This document shows positions 7,029 through 9,989 of a stretch of 9,989 bases of DNA, piece after piece. Numbering within the stretch: the stretch's first letter is position 1; each line of letters opens with the position of its first letter. The stretch spans positions 1 to 9,989 of the forward strand of contig MGQT01000096.1 of the NCBI GenBank assembly GCA_001797935.1, in the 5' to 3' direction. The notes under the pieces were generated by a model. The model saw only the letters and a list, made by a program, of their open reading frames with translations, made no database searches and was not told the DNA's origin. A program made the position numbers and the translations under genes. The stretch comes from Deltaproteobacteria bacterium RBG_16_54_18. Lineage in GTDB: Bacteria > Desulfobacterota > B13-G15 > RBG-16-54-18.

Positions 7029-7057
7029 GGGTATCCTTTCGTGTGCTGTAAGCCTGT

Positions 7058-7086
7058 ATCTTAAAGCTCTCTGCCCTCCTTGTCAA
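7058..7086 (-). promoter_or_regulatory. Promoter of the selenium/molybdenum accessory operon
   Basis: The minus strand shows a perfect -35 TTGACA (7086-7081), a 17-bp spacer and -10 TAAGAT (7063-7058, 4/6). The start site would be near 7051, giving a leader of about 23 nt before the ATG at 7028. It is back to back with the prfB promoter, with about 55 bp between the two -35 boxes. Confidence 0.65.
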
Positions 7087-7092
7087 ATTTTT

Positions 7093-7135
7093 CTGTTTCT
7101 TTGTCCTCCCCGCAGGGAAAAAGAAAGAGAAACAG
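7093..7135. repeat. Inverted repeat between the two divergent promoters
   Basis: CTGTTTCT (7093-7100) is mirrored by AGAAACAG (7128-7135), a perfect 8-bp inverted repeat with 27 bp between arms. Pyrimidine-rich sequence inside the left arm (TTTGTCC) also roughly complements purine-rich sequence inside the right arm (GGGAAAAAG). The element lies between the two divergent -35 boxes, almost symmetrically. A shared operator is possible. The low-complexity composition lowers confidence. Confidence 0.4.
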
Positions 7136-7140
7136 TAATG

Positions 7141-7169
7141 TTGCAAAAAATCATCAAGGGCTGTATAGT
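7141..7169 (+). promoter_or_regulatory. Promoter of prfB
   Basis: TTGCAA (7141-7146), a 17-bp spacer, then TATAGT (7164-7169): 4/6 and 5/6 matches with ideal spacing. Transcription would start near 7176, about 32 nt upstream of the prfB start codon. Confidence 0.6.
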
Positions 7170-7207
7170 AACTCGCTGCGAGAAGCAGTAGGACAGACGA
7201 GTGAGGG

Positions 7208-8300
7208 ATGATGCTGGAAGAATTAAAAAAAGGATTTCGTGATCAAAAAGGACGTCTGGAAAATCTCCGGGGGTATCTTTGACCTCGCTTATAAACAAGA
7301 ACGAATAACCGAGATCGAGAAAAAGGAGGGCGCACCAGGTTTTTGGGACGAGCCGCTCACGGCCCAGGAGTTGCTGCGGGAAAAGGCTGGTGCCCAGCGG
7401 GTGATCAGTTCCTACGAGGGTCTTGTCCGGGAGATGGAGGAGATCGAGATCCTCCTGGAGATCGCCGCAGTGGACGATGGCGGAGAGGCCAAAGAGGCCG
7501 AGCAGCGGCTGGGTGAGACCGAAGGGCGGCTCAAGGCCCTGGAGCTGGCGCGGATGTTTACCGAAAAGGACGATCCGCGCAACGTCTTTGTCAGCATCAA
7601 CGCCGGCGCCGGAGGGACCGAGGCCCAGGATTGGACCGAGATATTATTGCGCATGTATCTGCGCTGGGCTGAGCGCCGCGGTTTTTCTGCCGAGATCGTC
7701 GACATCCTCGCCGGTGAAGAAGCAGGGATAAAAAATGTGACGTTTCTCGTCAAGGGAGACTACGCCTATGGCAACCTGAAGGCCGAGATAGGAATTCATC
7801 GCCTCGTCAGGATCTCGCCGTTTGACGCGGGCAAAAGGCGCCACACCTCTTTTGCCTCGGTCTTTGTCTATCCCGAGACGCCCGACGACGTGGCCATCTC
7901 GATTGATGAGGCGGACTTGCGGATCGATACCTATCGTTCCGGGGGAGCAGGCGGTCAGCACGTGAACAAGACCGATTCCGCCGTGCGCATCACCCACCTC
8001 CCTTCGGGAATAGTCGTGCAGTGTCAAAATGAGCGGTCCCAGCACAAAAACAAGGCGACGGCGATGAAGATCCTCAAGGCGCGGCTTTATGAATTGGAGA
8101 TGAGCAAACGGGCCGAGCGCATGGAGGAGATGCACAAGGGGAAAAAGGTCATCGCGTGGGGAAGTCAGATACGCTCGTATGTCCTCCATCCCTATCGGTT
8201 GGTAAAGGACCACCGCACGAGCGTGGAGCGGGGAGATGCGGATGCCGTGTTGGATGGTGATATCGACGGTTTTATCGAGGCGTTTCTCATGAGCCAATAG
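7208..8300 (+). CDS. prfB: Peptide chain release factor 2, with programmed +1 frameshift
   Basis: RF2 terminates translation at UGA and UAA. Translation starts at ATG 7208 (or the adjacent ATG 7211) and reads 24 codons to an in-frame TGA at 7280-7282. A +1 shift on CTT then continues from GAC at 7281 to the stop at 8298-8300, giving 363 residues, close to the 365 of E. coli RF2. A naive frame starting at 7239 would give a wrong N-terminus. In the joined protein the RF2-specific SPF tripeptide that recognises UGA is at 203-205 and the peptidyl-hydrolysis GGQ is at 248-250 (GGAGGQHVNKT), followed by the conserved RSQHKNKATAM region (276-286). The initiation region has GAGTGAGGG close to the ATG pair. 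The gene is divergent from the selenium-linked operon and probably autoregulated: low RF2 favours the frameshift. Identification is certain. Confidence 0.97.
7269..7283 (+). promoter_or_regulatory. prfB programmed +1 frameshift site
   Basis: An internal Shine-Dalgarno-like GGGGG (7269-7273) is followed by TAT, the slippery codon CTT (7277-7279) and the TGA stop with a following C (7280-7283). This matches the core of the classic prfB recoding signal, including the 3-nt spacing between the SD-like tract and CTT. The protein sequence before (ENLRGYL) and after (DLAYKQER) the shift aligns with known RF2 proteins only if the shift occurs. Confidence 0.96.
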
Positions 8301-8359
8301 AGCAGGCAGCGGCTGATTGGCGGAACGTTAATAAAGCTTTTCATGCAGAGGAGAAAACG

Positions 8360-8782
8360 ATGACCAAAGAAGAGATCGTTGAGGCGATCAATGCAAACCT
8401 TTCCTGTCATCTCGCAACAGCGGAAAGCGATCAGCCGCACGTCAGGGGAATGATGGCATATCGCGCCGATGAGAAGGGCATTGTCTTCCACACCGGCAGG
8501 ACCAAGGATTTGTACAAGCAAATTGTCGCCAATCCAAAGCTCGAGCTTTGTTTTTTTGATCAAAAAAATAATCGGCAAATCAGAGTACAGGGTAAGGCGG
8601 TTGCCGTCGATGACGCCGCCCTAAAAAAAGAGATCATCGAGGCGCGCCCTTTTTTGAAGCCGTGGGCGGAGAAGTCAGGCATCGAGAGCATAGTCGTCTT
8701 TCGGGTGATAGACTGTTCTGCGTGTCTCTGGACGTTCGAGACAAATTTCGCGGCAAAGGAATATATTAAAATCACCGCTTGA
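8360..8782 (+). CDS. Pyridoxamine 5'-phosphate oxidase-family (FMN split-barrel) protein
   Basis: 140 residues. The ATG at 8360 has GAGGAG six bases upstream. The protein shows the small single-domain PPOX pattern: CHLATAESDQPHVRGM (16-31), a strand IVFHTGRTKDLYKQI (41-55), NPKLELCFFD (58-67), IRVQGKAVAV (74-83) and a closing WTFETNFAAKEY (124-135). Members bind flavin (FMN, sometimes F420 or haem) as homodimers and reduce or oxidise small substrates, but most are uncharacterised. This protein is too short and lacks the substrate-binding features to be PdxH itself. It is 59 nt after prfB and 57 nt before ndk on the same strand, possibly in one transcription unit. No strong promoter is visible in front of it. 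No physiological role can be assigned from the sequence. Confidence 0.85.
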   Translation: MTKEEIVEAINANLSCHLATAESDQPHVRGMMAYRADEKGIVFHTGRTKDLYKQIVANPKLELCFFDQKNNRQIRVQGKAVAVDDAALKKEIIEARPFLKPWAEKSGIESIVVFRVIDCSACLWTFETNFAAKEYIKITA

Positions 8783-8839
8783 ATAGTGCATCGGCGGTTA
8801 TAAACATGGTGTTAATTTTACCGAGCTGAAGGGAATCGT

Positions 8840-9580
8840 ATGAATACAAAGGAACTTGAACAGACGCTCGTCCTCATCAAACCGGACGCCCTGAAGAATT
8901 CGTTAACCGGCTACGTGCTGTCGCAGCTCGCCGAATTCCACAGCGGCCTGCGTTTCGCCGGCACCAAGGTGGTCTGTGTCAGCAAGATGCTGGCAGAGGA
9001 GCATTATGCCGAGCATCGGGGAAAGATCTTTTATCCTTCCCTCATCGAATATATCAGGGGGCGCCTGCATTATCCCGATGAGCCGCAGAAGCAACGCGTG
9101 ATCGCCATCGTCTATCAAGGGCCGCGCGCCGTTGCCAAGGTCCGGGAGATCGCGGGCCCGACCAATCCCCATAATGCGCGCGACGAACGCCCGGGCTGTA
9201 TCCGCTCCCTGGGCACCGTCGTCCCCCTGATGGACGAGAAGGGGAAGACCATCGGCGAGCGCATGGACAACTTGATCCACGCCTCGGCAACGCCGGAAGA
9301 GGCGGAACATGAAATCAAGCTCTGGTTTAAGCCGATTGACATCCCGCCGTATATGCGCCCCTTTCCCGTGCAGCAAAATGACGAGATACATTTCTATTAT
9401 AAAGACGGCAAGATCTACGAGACGCACGCGCCGGGCAGCACCTGTGTGCTCGCCCCGGGCGACATCATGTGGGAGTCCGACTTAACGGCCTTGGAATTGA
9501 TCTCCAAGGGCAAGAAGGCGGCGGATTCGCTCGAGACCATCGTCGCCAAGTACCTCATCAACCAAACGCCTGAGAGTTAA
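8840..9580 (+). CDS. ndk: Nucleoside diphosphate kinase, enlarged form with C-terminal extension
   Basis: 246 residues against about 140 for ordinary NDK. The ATG at 8840 follows GAAGGGA. The kinase core has TLVLIKPDAL (9-18, with the conserved Lys14), EEHYAEHRGK (53-62), a KVREIAGPTNP segment (100-110) with the phosphate-binding Arg, ERPGCIRS (116-123) and the catalytic histidine His147 in NLIHAS (144-149). NDK transfers the gamma phosphate from ATP to other nucleoside diphosphates through phospho-His. Differences from typical NDK are an insertion before the GPRAV segment (about 75-87), another between CIRS and NLIH (about 124-140), replacement of the usual Asp/Ser after HAS by Ala150, and about 80 extra C-terminal residues. 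This extension is rich in aromatic and acidic residues and has no family I recognise. Catalytic residues appear present, so activity is likely but not proven. Confidence 0.87.
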   Translation: MNTKELEQTLVLIKPDALKNSLTGYVLSQLAEFHSGLRFAGTKVVCVSKMLAEEHYAEHRGKIFYPSLIEYIRGRLHYPDEPQKQRVIAIVYQGPRAVAKVREIAGPTNPHNARDERPGCIRSLGTVVPLMDEKGKTIGERMDNLIHASATPEEAEHEIKLWFKPIDIPPYMRPFPVQQNDEIHFYYKDGKIYETHAPGSTCVLAPGDIMWESDLTALELISKGKKAADSLETIVAKYLINQTPES

Positions 9581-9603
9581 GGTCTAACGGAGCGGTTCAG
9601 CGG

Positions 9604-9634
9604 CGCTGGCCGGCCGGTATGCGGCTGGGCAGCG
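9604..9634. other. Strong GC-rich hairpin between convergent genes
   Basis: Starting 23 nt after the ndk stop, positions 9604-9616 pair with 9622-9634 around a 5-nt loop (GTATG). This gives a 13-bp stem with one G-G mismatch (9609/9629) and one G-T pair (9612/9626). A short T-run (CTTTTTA) comes only about 18 nt later, so it is not a textbook intrinsic terminator. It may stabilise or define the 3' end of the ndk transcript. Confidence 0.5.
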
Positions 9635-9664
9635 TCCGTCCGCGAGAGTGACTTTTTAGCAACG

Positions 9665-9934
9665 TCACCCCAGTGGCCCGAGCAGCAAGGCCAAGGGCGA
9701 TGTAAAGATTATTGCCGAAAGGATCCACCAGCGTGATACTGGATCGTGTCTTCTCAAGGCAGAGAATGCTAATCCAATCGTGATGAACGCGAAAACTGCC
9801 GAAATAAGCGCGATAGATACGGCGATTAATCCACGAGTTACACACCCGAAAACCATCACCGGCGTGAAATACAGACCGACAATGAGGGCCGGTGCCACGG
9901 CGGGCCATGCGATATGCTTAATATAGCGGTTCAT
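9665..9934 (-). CDS. Small membrane protein of unknown function
   Basis: 89 residues from ATG at 9934 to TGA at 9667-9665. Three hydrophobic stretches are visible: about 10-32 (containing APALIVGLYFTPVMVFG), 36-58 and 69-88 (containing IIFTSPLALLLGPLG). The loop 61-68 is basic (RRHDPVSR), which by the positive-inside rule places it in the cytoplasm along with the N-terminus. Amino-acid composition and clean helix spacing support a real gene despite a weak ribosome-binding site. The overlapping longer frame in this stretch has no protein-like character. I do not recognise a characterised family. It is convergent with ndk and has no partner gene inside the window. Confidence 0.65.
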   Translation of the reverse strand: MNRYIKHIAWPAVAPALIVGLYFTPVMVFGCVTRGLIAVSIALISAVFAFITIGLAFSALRRHDPVSRWWILSAIIFTSPLALLLGPLG

Positions 9935-9956
9935 ATTTGTTTAGTGCTCAACATAA

Positions 9957-9962
9957 ATTATA
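9957..9962 (-). promoter_or_regulatory. Candidate -10 box for the small membrane protein gene
   Basis: Minus-strand TATAAT (9962-9957) is a perfect -10 hexamer about 22 nt upstream of the ATG at 9934. No good -35 lies at the right distance; the best 17-bp-spaced hexamer is ACTCCA. The remainder to the right edge holds no other feature that I can support. Confidence 0.35.
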
Positions 9963-9989
9963 CGGCTCCGCATACGACGTGGAGTTTGC

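Noticed and set aside
7239..7280. prfB starting at GTG 7239 without a frameshift
   Set aside because: The translation between 7239 and 7280 does not resemble RF2, whereas the 7208 start plus a +1 shift at CTT-TGA gives the conserved N-terminus.
9597..9908. 103-codon minus-strand frame overlapping the small membrane gene
   Set aside because: Its translation is Arg/Ser-rich with no hydrophobic or domain pattern, while the alternative frame gives three clean membrane helices.
9950..9989. Possible recombination or attC-like site at the right edge (CTCC...GGAG inverted repeat)
   Set aside because: Only 4-bp arms and the element would be cut by the window edge; no integrase or cassette array is seen.

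Overview
The window looks like chromosomal DNA from an anaerobic bacterium, most likely a Desulfobacterota/Deltaproteobacteria-type organism or a similar Gram-negative anaerobe. The reasons are the selenium-dependent molybdenum hydroxylase (SDMH) accessory genes, a cobalamin/Fe-S reductive-dehalogenase-like protein, a secreted von Willebrand A protein with what looks like the start of an OmpA-like domain, and moderately GC-rich, tightly packed genes. Taxonomy is inference; no rRNA or other lineage marker is present. No insertion sequence, integrase, CRISPR array or phage gene was seen.

Layout. (1) Positions 1-1113, minus strand: 371 N-terminal residues of an exported VWA-domain protein that runs off the left edge. 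(2) 1323-1479, minus: tRNA-Gln(CUG) with encoded CCA, its own promoter overlapping the upstream stop codon, and a Rho-independent terminator. (3) 1476-7028, minus: five tightly spaced genes transcribed leftwards from a sigma70-type promoter with a consensus -35 box. In order of transcription they are a molybdopterin-binding MoeA/MogA-like protein with a four-cysteine tail, YqeB, a methyltransferase-YqeC fusion, XdhC, and a reductive-dehalogenase-like protein with two 4Fe-4S motifs. (4) 7141-8300, plus: prfB (release factor 2), divergent from that operon, with the classic UGA-dependent +1 programmed frameshift. (5) 8360-9580, plus: a small FMN-binding split-barrel (PPOX) protein and an enlarged nucleoside diphosphate kinase. 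(6) 9665-9934, minus: an 89-residue membrane protein of unknown function, convergent with ndk across a strong hairpin.

How the genes work together. YqeB and YqeC are known genomic markers, together with SelD, of enzymes carrying a labile selenium ligand on the molybdopterin centre (Se-dependent xanthine, purine or nicotinate hydroxylases). XdhC-type proteins act in sulfuration and insertion of Moco, and the MoeA/MogA-like protein probably handles molybdopterin. The operon therefore appears to be a cofactor-maturation module. Neither the hydroxylase structural genes nor a MocA cytidylyltransferase nor selD lies in the window. The least conventional features are the methyltransferase fused to YqeC, the same-frame UGA junction between yqeB and that fusion gene, the reductive-dehalogenase-like protein as the last gene, and the head-to-head pairing of a selenium-linked operon with the UGA-specific release factor gene.
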